Assembly: GCA_030430245.1 (NCBI GenBank)
Contig: JAUIFY010000020.1
Coordinates: forward strand, 1-37,522
DNA length: 37,522 nucleotides
Direction of reading: 5' to 3'
Source: a bacterium
GTDB lineage: Bacteria > Desulfobacterota > Binatia > UBA12015
This document shows, one piece after another, positions 16,188-23,885 of the stretch (position 1 is the stretch's first letter; each line of letters opens with the position of its first letter). The notes beneath the pieces were generated by a model, which worked only from the letters and a program-made list of their open reading frames with translations, searched no databases and was not told the DNA's origin. The translations under genes and the position numbers were made by a program.

Positions 16188-16661
16188 TCAGCGTCGAGCC
16201 GGGACCGCGCGGGGGTTTGGAGCCGTCGAGGCGACGTGTACGCGTGGGGCGGTCGAGGGGTGGGGGGGGAGATTGCGACCGAGGTCCTGCGCCGACGCCG
16301 CCAGGGAGCCGACCGCGGTCGCGTAGCCCTCGATCGGCTGGCCGCTCCGGTGATCCCGCCACTGGGAACGGCCCGGCGGGGCGAGGTTGCGCGGCGGCAT
16401 TCGCAAGCGGATGGGCCCGAGGAGGACCCGGAAGCCTTCGGCCTCGCTCCCTCCGAGGGCGAGCTCGAGCTCACCGCCCGGCGGGAGGTCCGTCAGGTAG
16501 AGACTCCGCGCGAGCGGCCGCAGCTCGACGAGCCGTGTCGTCTGTCCGCGGTCGGACGAGGTGCGCACCCGCAGGGCTCGCCCCGGTGCACCGCGTGGCG
16601 GCTCCGGCGCCGACCAATACACGAAGGCGGTCTCGGGAGTTCGGGGCACGGCCGCGAGCAC
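16188..16661 (-). CDS. DUF4912 domain protein
   Basis: 157 residues from GTG. It begins LAAVPRTPETAFVYWSAPEP, matching the DUF4912 opening where a hydrophobic strand ends in YW, and continues LRVRTSS...RSLYLTDLPPGGELELALGG to GFRVLLGPIRLRMPPRN. DUF4912 domains are beta-rich and are often encoded beside DUF1957/GH57 glucan enzymes, as here; a carbohydrate-binding role is plausible but unproven. The last 60 residues are Pro/Arg-rich and probably disordered. GCAGGAGCG lies upstream of the start. It is the middle gene of the coiled-coil/DUF4912/GH57 operon. Confidence 0.75.
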   Translation of the reverse strand: MLAAVPRTPETAFVYWSAPEPPRGAPGRALRVRTSSDRGQTTRLVELRPLARSLYLTDLPPGGELELALGGSEAEGFRVLLGPIRLRMPPRNLAPPGRSQWRDHRSGQPIEGYATAVGSLAASAQDLGRNLPPHPSTAPRVHVASTAPNPRAVPARR

Positions 16662-16690
16662 GGGTGCTCACGCTCCTGCCGGCCGCCGGA

Positions 16691-16963
16691 TCAATGCTGG
16701 ACCTCGAGGGACGCCTTGAGCGCGCTCAGGTGGGCGAGCTCGGTGCAGATCTGGTCGAGCGATTTGGACAGCCGGGCGGCCTCCGCGCTCGCCCACTCGA
16801 GCTCCCGGAGCTCCAGCTGGCCGAGCGCATCCCGGAACTGGCCATACATCCGCACGAGATCCGTCATCCCGGCGATGCCGTGCTCCGCGAGCCGACGGTC
16901 CACCTCCTCGGTGAATCGGAAGATCGCCTCCGCTTGCTGGACGGCCTGGTCCACCCGCTGCAT
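16691..16963 (-). CDS. Small coiled-coil protein, unknown
   Basis: 90 residues, family not recognised. It is helical and acidic with heptad-like spacing (MQRVDQAVQQAEAIFRFTEE and LSKSLDQICTELAHLSALKA), no signal peptide and one cysteine. The ATG at 16963 is chosen because GAGGGGG lies five bases upstream; an ATG at 16984 would add seven residues. It lies 29 bases upstream of the DUF4912 gene and probably opens the operon. It may act as a small adaptor or dimerisation partner, but nothing here shows a function. Confidence 0.6.
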   Translation of the reverse strand: MQRVDQAVQQAEAIFRFTEEVDRRLAEHGIAGMTDLVRMYGQFRDALGQLELRELEWASAEAARLSKSLDQICTELAHLSALKASLEVQH

Positions 16964-17104
16964 GGCAGCCCCCTCTCTCCTCATCCGCCTGCGGGGCCGA
17001 GTCTAACGCGATTCGCCGCCGTGGGGAAAGCGCACGCCGGGAGCCCGCGGGGCGGGCGCTCGGACGGACGCGAAGCCGCGGCGTCCCGCGGGAAGGCTTT
17101 CGCG

Positions 17105-17133
17105 ATTTGAGAGAGCTGCGCAATGTGGCTAGC
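17105..17133 (+). promoter_or_regulatory. Candidate promoter of the acylase-like gene
   Basis: TTGAGA (17105-17110), 17-base spacer, TAGCCT (17128-17133). It lies in a 247-base non-coding gap between divergent genes, about 80 bases before the ATG at 17211. The -10 resembles those before the HTH and A-type carrier genes. Confidence 0.42.
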
Positions 17134-17210
17134 CTACACGCTTCACGTGCTCTCCGGCACGGCGACCCCGAGGAACCGACAAGCAATGTGCATCGAGAAC
17201 ACGAGCCCGC

Positions 17211-19529
17211 ATGAACCCTGGTGATCGTCAGAGGTCGGGTGGGCGTCCGCCGGGCGGGTTCGGAGCATCGCCGTGGACCGACGCCGGGGTACCGCCGGAG
17301 TCGAGCGGGGAGCCCGTCGACCGGCGCTCGCCGTTCGGGGGGGACGGCTGGTCCGGCTCTCCGGGATTGGCCACGGACTCGGGCGAATCCGACCCGAAGA
17401 AGGACAAGCCCGCCGGCCGGCGGCGTCGCTCGAAGGGGCCGACGCATACGCGTCGGACCCTCGCCGCACTGGGGTCGTCCGCCGACCTCTACCGCGACGC
17501 GAACGGCGTCGCCCACGTCTACGCGAAGACCGAGCGGGACGCGTACGCCGCGCTCGGGTTCTGCATGGCCGAGGATCGTCTGTGGCAGATGGACTTCCTG
17601 CGGCGCCGCGCGGGCGGGCGGTCCGCCGAGATCCTCGGAAGCTCGGCCGCTCGTCACGACGCTCTCCTGCGCACGGTGGGCGTGCCCCGCCGTGCCGCAG
17701 CGGCGGCGTCGCGCATGGACGGGATCGGTCGTGACGTTCTCGCCGCGTTCGCGGGAGGCGTGAACGCGGCCCGGGCCATCGTGAAGCCGCCGGAGTGCGA
17801 GCGCCTCGGCTACGAAATCGAGCCCTGGACGATCGCCGACTCGCTCGCGATCGAGCTCTACCTCGCGTGGACGTGCTCGGCCGCGACCTGGCCCGAGAAG
17901 CTGCTCGTCGCGCACACGTTGGCGACCGCGGGCATCGAGGCGGCGCGCGCGATCGCCTCGCGGCCGATCGACGCGGCGGCCGCCGCGGACGAACGTTTGT
18001 CGCTGTGGCGTCGCATCGACATGCGTATCGTCGACCTCGTCCAGGAGCCGGAGGTGGGGACCCCCGCCGGGCATGTCGCGGCGTTGGGCATGGCGGGGCT
18101 GCTCTCGGCCTCCGTCGAGCTCCCGCGGATGGTGCCGAGCCCGATGTATCCGATCGTGCTCGACGCGCCGGACTTCAAGGTCGCCGGAGTCGCGCACCTG
18201 GGCATGCCGGCGCTTCTCGCCGGGCGGAACGAGAGTCTCGCCTGGGGCGTCACCGGCGCGCGCGCCGACGATGCCGACTGCGTGCTGGAGGAGCTCGATG
18301 GGATCGGAGGGTTCCGCTCCGAGTCGGGATGGGAGAAGCTCGCGCGACGGCGCGAGATGGTCCGCGTTCGCGACGGGGACACTCTCAAGCTCGAGGTGGC
18401 GGAGACGCGGCACGGTCCCCTGCTGTCGCACCTCCAGGAGCAGCTCGACGGGGCGCTCGAGGGGGAGAGGCCGGTCGGTCTGGCGTTGTGCTGGGGCGCG
18501 AACTCCCTCGGCACCGCATTGCCGGGCCTTCTCGCGATCGCGCGAAGCGGCTCCACCGAGGACGTGCTCGCGGACGCGTCGGAGCTCGATCGGTCACCGC
18601 TTCCGCTCGAGGCGCTGGTCGCGGACCGCGAGGGGACCGTGGCCCACGTCTTCGGAGGCGCCGTGCCGGTGCGCTCGGCCGCGGCGCGGCTTCCGGTGCG
18701 CGGGGCGATCTCGGAGGGACGATGGAGTGGCATCGAGCCCTTGTCCGCGGGCAGCGCGAAGGCGGAGGGCGACGCCGCCGTCGCCGTCGGTGCCCTCGGT
18801 GCGGGTGGGAACCAGGGCGTTCTGGAGTGGCGCGGGCAGCGGTGGGCGGCGATGCTCCAGAACGCGACATCCACGACGGTCCTCGAGGAAGCGCCCGCCG
18901 ACGTCGGCGACATGGCGGCGGAGGCGATGTTGCCGGTCGTCCGCTCGGCGTTGGCGGTACCCGGGTTCGAGACCGCGCGTCGGATCCTCGAGGAGTGGGA
19001 CGCGCGGGCCGAGCGCGATTCGACGGGTGCCGCGCTCTTCTACGTGGCCCTGGCCGGCTTGCCGGAGTCGCTGTTCGCCGACGTGCGTCGCGGACGGGCG
19101 GCCCGCTGTCGTGAAAACGCTCTCGCCGCCGTCGTCCGAGCGCTGACGGCGGCGGAGCCGCGTCCGGACCGCGACGAGGCGATTCGGGCCGCGGTGCGCG
19201 GTGCCCAGACATGGCTCGAAGAGCGGCTCGGAAGCGATCCGTCCCTCTGGCGCTGGGGGCAGGTGCTGACGCGAACCGACGCCGAGATCTGTCCGGATCC
19301 GGAGACGCCCCCGTCGGTCCCGCAGCCGGCCTCCGGATCGCCGTTCACGATCCTCGGGCAGCGGTCCACCTCGGAGCGACCCCCGTTCGACGTCGACGTC
19401 GCCGAAGCGGTGCGGGTGTACGCCGATCTCTCGGCCGGCCTCCTGCGGGTGGTGCGCGACGGCGTCGAGCTGGTGCTCACGCTCGGGGTACGGCCCGAGA
19501 CGGAGCGCGTCGAGCTCGTCGCGGGCTGA
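17211..19529 (+). CDS. Penicillin-acylase-family protein, probably catalytically degenerate and cytoplasmic
   Basis: 772 residues. The N-terminal 85 residues are Gly/Pro/Ser-rich, then basic (KKDKPAGRRRRSK), with no export signal, whereas active family members are secreted. The alpha-subunit signature follows: DANGVAHVYAKTERDAYAAL (96-115), AEDRLWQMDFLRRRAGG (120-136) and SAEILGSS. Beta-subunit-like sequence is also present: FKVAGVAHLGMPALLAG (322-338) and NESLAWGVTGA (340-350). The Ser-Asn-Asn-Trp autoprocessing and nucleophile motif expected between about 280 and 310 is absent; that stretch reads EVGTPAGHVAALGM. The later family signatures around the oxyanion Asn and beta-chain Arg are also hard to find. 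I infer loss of the N-terminal-nucleophile activity, perhaps leaving a binding or structural role. An unusual nucleophile cannot be excluded. It is 11 bases before coaE. Confidence 0.82.
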   Translation: MNPGDRQRSGGRPPGGFGASPWTDAGVPPESSGEPVDRRSPFGGDGWSGSPGLATDSGESDPKKDKPAGRRRRSKGPTHTRRTLAALGSSADLYRDANGVAHVYAKTERDAYAALGFCMAEDRLWQMDFLRRRAGGRSAEILGSSAARHDALLRTVGVPRRAAAAASRMDGIGRDVLAAFAGGVNAARAIVKPPECERLGYEIEPWTIADSLAIELYLAWTCSAATWPEKLLVAHTLATAGIEAARAIASRPIDAAAAADERLSLWRRIDMRIVDLVQEPEVGTPAGHVAALGMAGLLSASVELPRMVPSPMYPIVLDAPDFKVAGVAHLGMPALLAGRNESLAWGVTGARADDADCVLEELDGIGGFRSESGWEKLARRREMVRVRDGDTLKLEVAETRHGPLLSHLQEQLDGALEGERPVGLALCWGANSLGTALPGLLAIARSGSTEDVLADASELDRSPLPLEALVADREGTVAHVFGGAVPVRSAAARLPVRGAISEGRWSGIEPLSAGSAKAEGDAAVAVGALGAGGNQGVLEWRGQRWAAMLQNATSTTVLEEAPADVGDMAAEAMLPVVRSALAVPGFETARRILEEWDARAERDSTGAALFYVALAGLPESLFADVRRGRAARCRENALAAVVRALTAAEPRPDRDEAIRAAVRGAQTWLEERLGSDPSLWRWGQVLTRTDAEICPDPETPPSVPQPASGSPFTILGQRSTSERPPFDVDVAEAVRVYADLSAGLLRVVRDGVELVLTLGVRPETERVELVAG

Positions 19530-19540
19530 TCGGCGCGGCG

Positions 19541-20149
19541 GTGCTGCGGGTCGGACTCACCGGAGGCATCGCCTGCGGCAAGAGCCTCGTCGGCGGCTTC
19601 TTTCGGGAGAAGGCGATCCCCGTGGTCGACGACGACGTCGCGGCGCGGGACGCCGTGGCGCCGGGCTCCGAGGGGCTGGCCGACGTCGTCGCCGAGTTCG
19701 GGCGGCAGATCCTGACGGAAGACGGGAGCCTCGACCGGCCGGCGCTCGGCCGTATCGTGTTCGCGGACGACGCTCGACGTCGCCGGCTCATGGCGATCAC
19801 GCATCCGCGGATCGGGGCGCTTCTGACGGAGCGATTCGCGGCGGCGGAGCAGAGCGGTGCGCCGATGGTGGTCTACGAGTCCGCGCTGCTGATCGAGAAC
19901 GGCGGTTTCGAGTCGTGGCGGCCGATCGTCGTCGTGCGGGCAGACCACGGAACCCAGCTCGATCGGATCGCATCGAGGGACCGGCTCCCGCGCGAGGAGG
20001 CCGAGAACCGGATTCGTTCGCAGATGCCGGTCGACGAGAAGGCGTCCCTCGCCGACTTCGTCATCGACAACGGCGGGACCGCCGCCGATGCGCGCGCGCG
20101 CTTCGACGAGATCTTCGTCGAGCTGCTCGCGCGGGCGCGCTCGGCCTGA
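19541..20149 (+). CDS. coaE: Dephospho-CoA kinase
   Basis: 202 residues. It performs the last step of coenzyme A synthesis, ATP-dependent phosphorylation of the 3'-OH of dephospho-CoA. The P-loop GLTGGIACGKS lies at the N-terminus. The substrate-site segment VVDDDVAARD, the block FADDARRRRLMAITHPRI and the lid region SRDRLPREEAENRIRSQM all match the family. GTG start 19541, selected because it lies just before the P-loop strand and follows the acylase stop closely. The other CoA enzyme, CoaBC, is at 25969-27204 in this window. It converges on grxD with one base between stops. Confidence 0.95.
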   Translation: MLRVGLTGGIACGKSLVGGFFREKAIPVVDDDVAARDAVAPGSEGLADVVAEFGRQILTEDGSLDRPALGRIVFADDARRRRLMAITHPRIGALLTERFAAAEQSGAPMVVYESALLIENGGFESWRPIVVVRADHGTQLDRIASRDRLPREEAENRIRSQMPVDEKASLADFVIDNGGTAADARARFDEIFVELLARARSA

Positions 20150-20150
20150 G

Positions 20151-20471
20151 CTACTGCAGTGCGGCTCGCACGAGCGGTTGGAGCTCGCCGCTGGCGTGCA
20201 TCTCGCGAATGATGTCGCAGCCACCCACGAACTCCCCCTTCACGTAGACCTGGGGGATCGTCGGCCACTCCGAGAAGCGCTTGATGCCTTCGCGGATCTC
20301 GGGGTCGGTCAGGACGTCGACCGTCTCGTACGGTACGCCGAGCTCGTTGAAGACCTCGATCGTCGCGGCGGAGAAGCCGCACATCGGGAACGTCGGCGTG
20401 CCCTTCATGTAGATGACGATCCTGTTCTCGTCGATCGTCTTACGGATTCGGTCTGCGGTGTTGTCGGACAT
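20151..20471 (-). CDS. grxD: Monothiol CGFS glutaredoxin (Grx4 type)
   Basis: 106 residues. The motif [12 protein letters not shown] has its active cysteine at residue 31 and [20 protein letters not shown] carries the glutathione-binding TIPQVY and GGCD. Such proteins bind [2Fe-2S] clusters with glutathione and with BolA partners and hand clusters on. It sits last in the minus-strand operon, 30 bases after bolA, a pairing strongly supporting a Grx/BolA complex. ATG start 20471 with GGAG upstream. Confidence 0.96.
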   Translation of the reverse strand: MSDNTADRIRKTIDENRIVIYMKGTPTFPMCGFSAATIEVFNELGVPYETVDVLTDPEIREGIKRFSEWPTIPQVYVKGEFVGGCDIIREMHASGELQPLVRAALQ

Positions 20472-20501
20472 TCGATCTTCTCCCTCGGCCTGGTCGGTTG
20501 C

Positions 20502-20747
20502 TCAGGCGCGTGACGCCTGCTCGGGCGTCAGGGTCTTCAGGGCCAATGCGTGGATGTTCGTGCCGTCGACGGCCGCGCCGAGGGCGGCGTAGACCATCTT
20601 GTGGCGCTTGACGAGCGGCTTGCCTTCGAAGGCAGCGCTCACCACCAGGACCTCGAAGTGGTCTCCGGAGCCGGTGTAATCTCGTACCTCGGCCGTGGCT
20701 CCCTCGATCGTGGCCTCGATCTTCTGCTGGATGTCTTCGGCGGTCAT
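20502..20747 (-). CDS. bolA: BolA family protein
   Basis: 81 residues. The BolA fold segments are visible: DYTGSGDHFEVLVVSAAFEG, then KRHKMVYAAL and IHALALKTLTP, with His29 and His64 or thereabouts as likely cluster ligands. BolA-like proteins partner with CGFS glutaredoxins in [2Fe-2S] trafficking, and the grxD neighbour fits. ATG 20747 is chosen; an upstream in-frame ATG would add seven residues. No clear ribosome-binding site precedes either, so it may rely on coupling with the upstream reductase gene. Confidence 0.93.
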   Translation of the reverse strand: MTAEDIQQKIEATIEGATAEVRDYTGSGDHFEVLVVSAAFEGKPLVKRHKMVYAALGAAVDGTNIHALALKTLTPEQASRA

Positions 20748-20788
20748 TCGAATGCCGGAGGATATCATCCAATTCCGGCCTGTGCAGC

Positions 20789-21814
20789 CTACTTTGGCCG
20801 GCGGGCCTCGCCGGCGCGGTGGGAGCTGTAGCCCGGGAACAGCGGGGCGTCCGGGAAGAGGGCGACCGTGATGTTGTTGACCGCCGTACAAGCCTCGCCG
20901 AAGTCCGCCGCCAGGACCCGCACCTTGCCCGGGTAGGTGGCGGCGTCGCCCGCAGCCCACAAGCGGTCGCCCACCCCCATGGTCGGGTCGACCGGGAGCG
21001 CCCCGTCGGTCGCGGGAACCTCGACCCCTGGCAGGTCCTCGCGGTGGGCGGCGAAGCCGAAGCAGGGGAACACGGCCGTCGTCTCGAGTGTCTCGGTCGA
21101 TTGATCGCGGCGGTCCCGGAGGAGGGCTCGCTCGACCCCTGCGCCTCCTTCGAGACCGACCAGCTCGCGGTGGGGGAGGAAGCGGACCGCTGCGCTCGCG
21201 AATCGTCGGCGCAACTCGTCGGGGACCGCCAGGCGATCGCGCCGGTGGATCAGGGAGACCTCGGCGCCCGAGTCGGCGAGTCGAAGAGCGAGCTCGACCC
21301 CACGCTGCGTACCGCCCGCCACGAGCGTCCGACGCCCGCGGTACGCGTCGGTGTCCGCGACGTGGTAGTGAAGCCCCCGGTCTCGCCATCCCTCGATCTC
21401 CGGGTCCGGAATGGGCTGGGGAGCGAAGCGTCCGATGCCGGTCGTGAGCAGGGTCGCGTCCGCGTCGAGGACCCCCGTCGCGCCGTCCTCTTCGCGTGTC
21501 CACGACACGGACCGGTGGCGTGCGCTCAGGGGAGCCGCGGTGACCCGCGTGCCCAGCCGGATCTCGGTCGTCGCGAAGCCGCGCGCCTGGGTCTCGAGGC
21601 GGTCGAGGAGGTCTCCGGCGCGGATCTCCGGGAAGCCCGGAACGTCGTAGATCAGGCTGTCGGCGTAGAACGTGGAGATCTGTCCTCCCAGGAACGGCAG
21701 CGCCTCGAGCACCACCGTGCGAAGCCCCCGGAAGCCGGCGTAGTAGGCGGCGAAGAGCCCCACCGGCCCCCCGCCGACGATGACGAGCTCGGCTGCGTCC
21801 GGGCGGTCGCCCAC
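20789..21814 (-). CDS. Ferredoxin/flavodoxin-NADP reductase, thioredoxin-reductase-like type
   Basis: 341 residues, normal for the family. The FAD motif is VIVGGGPVGLFAAYYAGFRG (11-30). LPFLGGQISTFYADSLIYDVPGFPEI (given in pieces LPFLGGQISTFY and ADSLIYDVPGFPEI) is typical of YumC-type enzymes. The NADPH-domain glycine motif VAGGTQRGVELAL has GGTQRG in place of the usual GGGDSA-type sequence. The second FAD block is LWAAGDAATYPGKVRVLAADFGE. No CxxC redox pair is present, so it is not a thioredoxin reductase; it should pass electrons between NADPH and ferredoxin or flavodoxin. It lies in the ispB-moaA-reductase-bolA-grxD operon, 3 bases after moaA, and could supply electrons to MoaA. Start ATG 21814. 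Confidence 0.9.
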   Translation of the reverse strand: MGDRPDAAELVIVGGGPVGLFAAYYAGFRGLRTVVLEALPFLGGQISTFYADSLIYDVPGFPEIRAGDLLDRLETQARGFATTEIRLGTRVTAAPLSARHRSVSWTREEDGATGVLDADATLLTTGIGRFAPQPIPDPEIEGWRDRGLHYHVADTDAYRGRRTLVAGGTQRGVELALRLADSGAEVSLIHRRDRLAVPDELRRRFASAAVRFLPHRELVGLEGGAGVERALLRDRRDQSTETLETTAVFPCFGFAAHREDLPGVEVPATDGALPVDPTMGVGDRLWAAGDAATYPGKVRVLAADFGEACTAVNNITVALFPDAPLFPGYSSHRAGEARRPK

Positions 21815-21817
21815 CGA

Positions 21818-22807
21818 TCAGCCTCCGAGGTGGTGCATCGAGCGGTCCAGCGTCGAGCGTCCCGAGGCGAGGTCGTGGCCGGTCGGCTTCTCTCCCACCG
21901 CGCGCAGGAGGATCCGGCCCAGCTCGGCCGTGTCGGCCCCGCGACGGATCGCAGCCTGCACGTCCAGCTCGTCGTCCTTCAGCAGGCACAGGTGGAACCG
22001 GCCGTCGGAGGTCAGGCGCATCCGGTTGCAGCTTCCGCAGTAGGGCTCCGACACGGGGCTGATGAAGCCGACCACGCCGCGTCCTTCGGCGAACCGGTAG
22101 TTCTTCGACTCGTCGGCCGGGTGGATCGGGGGGATCGCTTCGAGGGGCCCCAGCTCGTCCTCGATCCGACGCTTCGTGTCGACATTCGATACGTACCGAT
22201 CGAGCGAGATCTTCGCGCACTCACCACCGCCGAGCGGCATGAGCTCGATGAAGCGCACGTGCCAGTCCCGCTCGCGCGTGAGCCGGGCCATGTCCACGAC
22301 GTCCTCTTCGTTGAACCCCTTCGTCACGACACAGTTGAGCTTGATCGGGCTGAAGCCCGCGTCGACCGCCGCGTCGATTCCGCGCTGGATGTCCGACAAC
22401 TTCCCCCATCGCATGACGCGCGAGAGGCGCTCCTCGTTCAAGCTGTCCACGTGGATGTTCACGCGTGTCAGCCCCGCGCGTTTGAGGGTCACGGCCATGC
22501 GGGAGAGCAGGATGCCGTTGGTCGTCATGGCGACGTCTTCGATGCCCGGTGCCCGGGCGACGCGCTTCACGATGTCGACGAGGTCGGGGCGGAGCGTCGG
22601 CTCTCCCCCGGTGAGGCGGATCTTGCGGAAGCCGACCGAACCCGCGGCGACCACGATCCGCTCGATCTCGTCCGGCGTGAGCGTCGTCGCGGGCGGCGCG
22701 TAGCTCACCTCGGTCAGCGGCATGCAGTAGACGCAGCGTAGATTGCAGTGGTCGGTGAGCGAGATCCGGAGGTAGTCGATCTCGCGTCCGAAGCGATCTC
22801 GAGGCAT
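21818..22807 (-). CDS. moaA: GTP 3',8-cyclase (molybdenum cofactor synthesis)
   Basis: 329 residues. This radical-SAM enzyme makes 3',8-cH2GTP, the first molybdopterin step. The first [4Fe-4S] motif is CNLRCVYC (Cys21, 25, 28); the second cluster is CGSCNRMRLTSDGRFHLC (Cys257, 260, 274). The SAM-binding GGEP is at 67-70, and the conserved double-glycine C-terminus is present (HHLGG). ATG start 22807; 11 bases after the ispB stop. No other moa or mo genes are in the window. The position between a polyprenyl synthase and a ferredoxin reductase suggests co-regulation with redox needs. Confidence 0.96.
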   Translation of the reverse strand: MPRDRFGREIDYLRISLTDHCNLRCVYCMPLTEVSYAPPATTLTPDEIERIVVAAGSVGFRKIRLTGGEPTLRPDLVDIVKRVARAPGIEDVAMTTNGILLSRMAVTLKRAGLTRVNIHVDSLNEERLSRVMRWGKLSDIQRGIDAAVDAGFSPIKLNCVVTKGFNEEDVVDMARLTRERDWHVRFIELMPLGGGECAKISLDRYVSNVDTKRRIEDELGPLEAIPPIHPADESKNYRFAEGRGVVGFISPVSEPYCGSCNRMRLTSDGRFHLCLLKDDELDVQAAIRRGADTAELGRILLRAVGEKPTGHDLASGRSTLDRSMHHLGG

Positions 22808-22818
22808 GGGCTCGCCCG

Positions 22819-23826
22819 TCAGGCGGTCCGCTCGAGCAGCATCGCCGAGAGCTGGTCGAGCCCGTCGCGGAATTCCGACGGCGGGAGCAGCTGGATCTGC
22901 TCGCGGGCCACGCGGATGCGCCCGGTGGCGATGCTCCGGACCTCGGCGAGAACGTCGGAGTCGCGCAGCTCCTCGATCGCTCGGTCGATCATGGCGCGGT
23001 CCGGCTCCTTCGCGAGAAAGGCGGCTCGCAGCGCGGGGAGGTGGGGCAGTCCGAGGACGGTCGGGAGCGCGGGCGAGCCCTCGCGGATGTCGCTCCCCAC
23101 GGGTTTCCCGATCAGATCCTCGGGCCCGATGACGTCGAGAAGATCGTCGACCATCTGGAAGCCGATGCCGATCTCGTAGCCCAGACGGTACATCGCGTCG
23201 ACGAGGCCCTTCGGCGACCCCGCAAGATGAGCGCCGATGCGCGCCGCCTGGCTGAAGAGCGAGGCGGTCTTCGCCTCGGCGACCTGCAGATAGGCGTCGA
23301 CCGTGACCTCGGGGTTGTGCTGGTAGCGCTGTTGAAGGATCTCGCCCTCGCAGAGCTGCGTGCATGCGTCGGTGGCCCAGCCGACGATCATCGCGTCGAA
23401 GCGGCCCGCGACGCCGAAGGCTCGACTGAAGAGGAAGTCGCCCGTCACGAGCGTTCGGCCGACGCCATGCCGGGCGAGCGGCGATGGCTTCCCCCGGCGG
23501 GTCATGCCCGAGTCGAGAATGTCGTCGTGAAGCAGGGTCGCCGAGTGGATCAGTTCGAGCGCCGCTCCGATGTCGATCACGTCCGTCGGGTCGCCGCCCC
23601 CGGCGGCGCGGAAGACGAGCAATGCCAACGCCGGGCGGACGCGCTTCCCGCCCGAGGAGATCAGCTCGCTCGCGATCTCGGTCAACGTCTCTTCGCGAGA
23701 GGTCGAGAGCTCGAGGATGCGCTTCTCCACGAGCACCATCTCTTCGGCCACGAGCTCCAGCGGCGATGCCGAGGCGGCTCGCGGTGCGGTTCCGGTCGAA
23801 GGGAGTGTCATGGAGGTCGTGCTCAT
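22819..23826 (-). CDS. ispB: Polyprenyl diphosphate synthase (octaprenyl type)
   Basis: 335 residues. It extends allylic diphosphate chains with IPP to make the side chain of quinones. The first Asp-rich motif is DDILD (101-105) and the second DDLLD (227-231). SGGKRVRPALALLV (58-71) is the basic substrate segment, and the FQMVDDLLD context matches the family. Chain length cannot be read with certainty from sequence; position 5 before the first DDxxD is Ser-Ala rather than a bulky aromatic, which favours long chains. ATG start 23826, though an internal ATG five residues in is possible. First gene of the minus operon and divergent from mrp. Confidence 0.93.
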   Translation of the reverse strand: MSTTSMTLPSTGTAPRAASASPLELVAEEMVLVEKRILELSTSREETLTEIASELISSGGKRVRPALALLVFRAAGGGDPTDVIDIGAALELIHSATLLHDDILDSGMTRRGKPSPLARHGVGRTLVTGDFLFSRAFGVAGRFDAMIVGWATDACTQLCEGEILQQRYQHNPEVTVDAYLQVAEAKTASLFSQAARIGAHLAGSPKGLVDAMYRLGYEIGIGFQMVDDLLDVIGPEDLIGKPVGSDIREGSPALPTVLGLPHLPALRAAFLAKEPDRAMIDRAIEELRDSDVLAEVRSIATGRIRVAREQIQLLPPSEFRDGLDQLSAMLLERTA

Positions 23827-23866
23827 CTGGCGTGCCGGCGTGTCTTTGGTCGCGCCGAAACCCCTA

Positions 23867-23880
23867 TGTTACGGGTAACA
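23867..23880. repeat. 14-bp palindrome between divergent ispB and mrp
   Basis: TGTTACGGGTAACA has perfect 6-base arms (TGTTAC and GTAACA) around GG. It lies in the 59-base gap between the two start codons, 5 bases before the mrp ATG, where a regulator could control both operons. The A/T-rich arms stand out in this GC-rich setting. Confidence 0.5.
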
Positions 23881-23885
23881 GGCCC

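Noticed and set aside
20819..22741. 640-codon plus-strand frame opposite the reductase and moaA
   Set aside because: Both real genes on the minus strand carry intact catalytic motifs; this is their complement.
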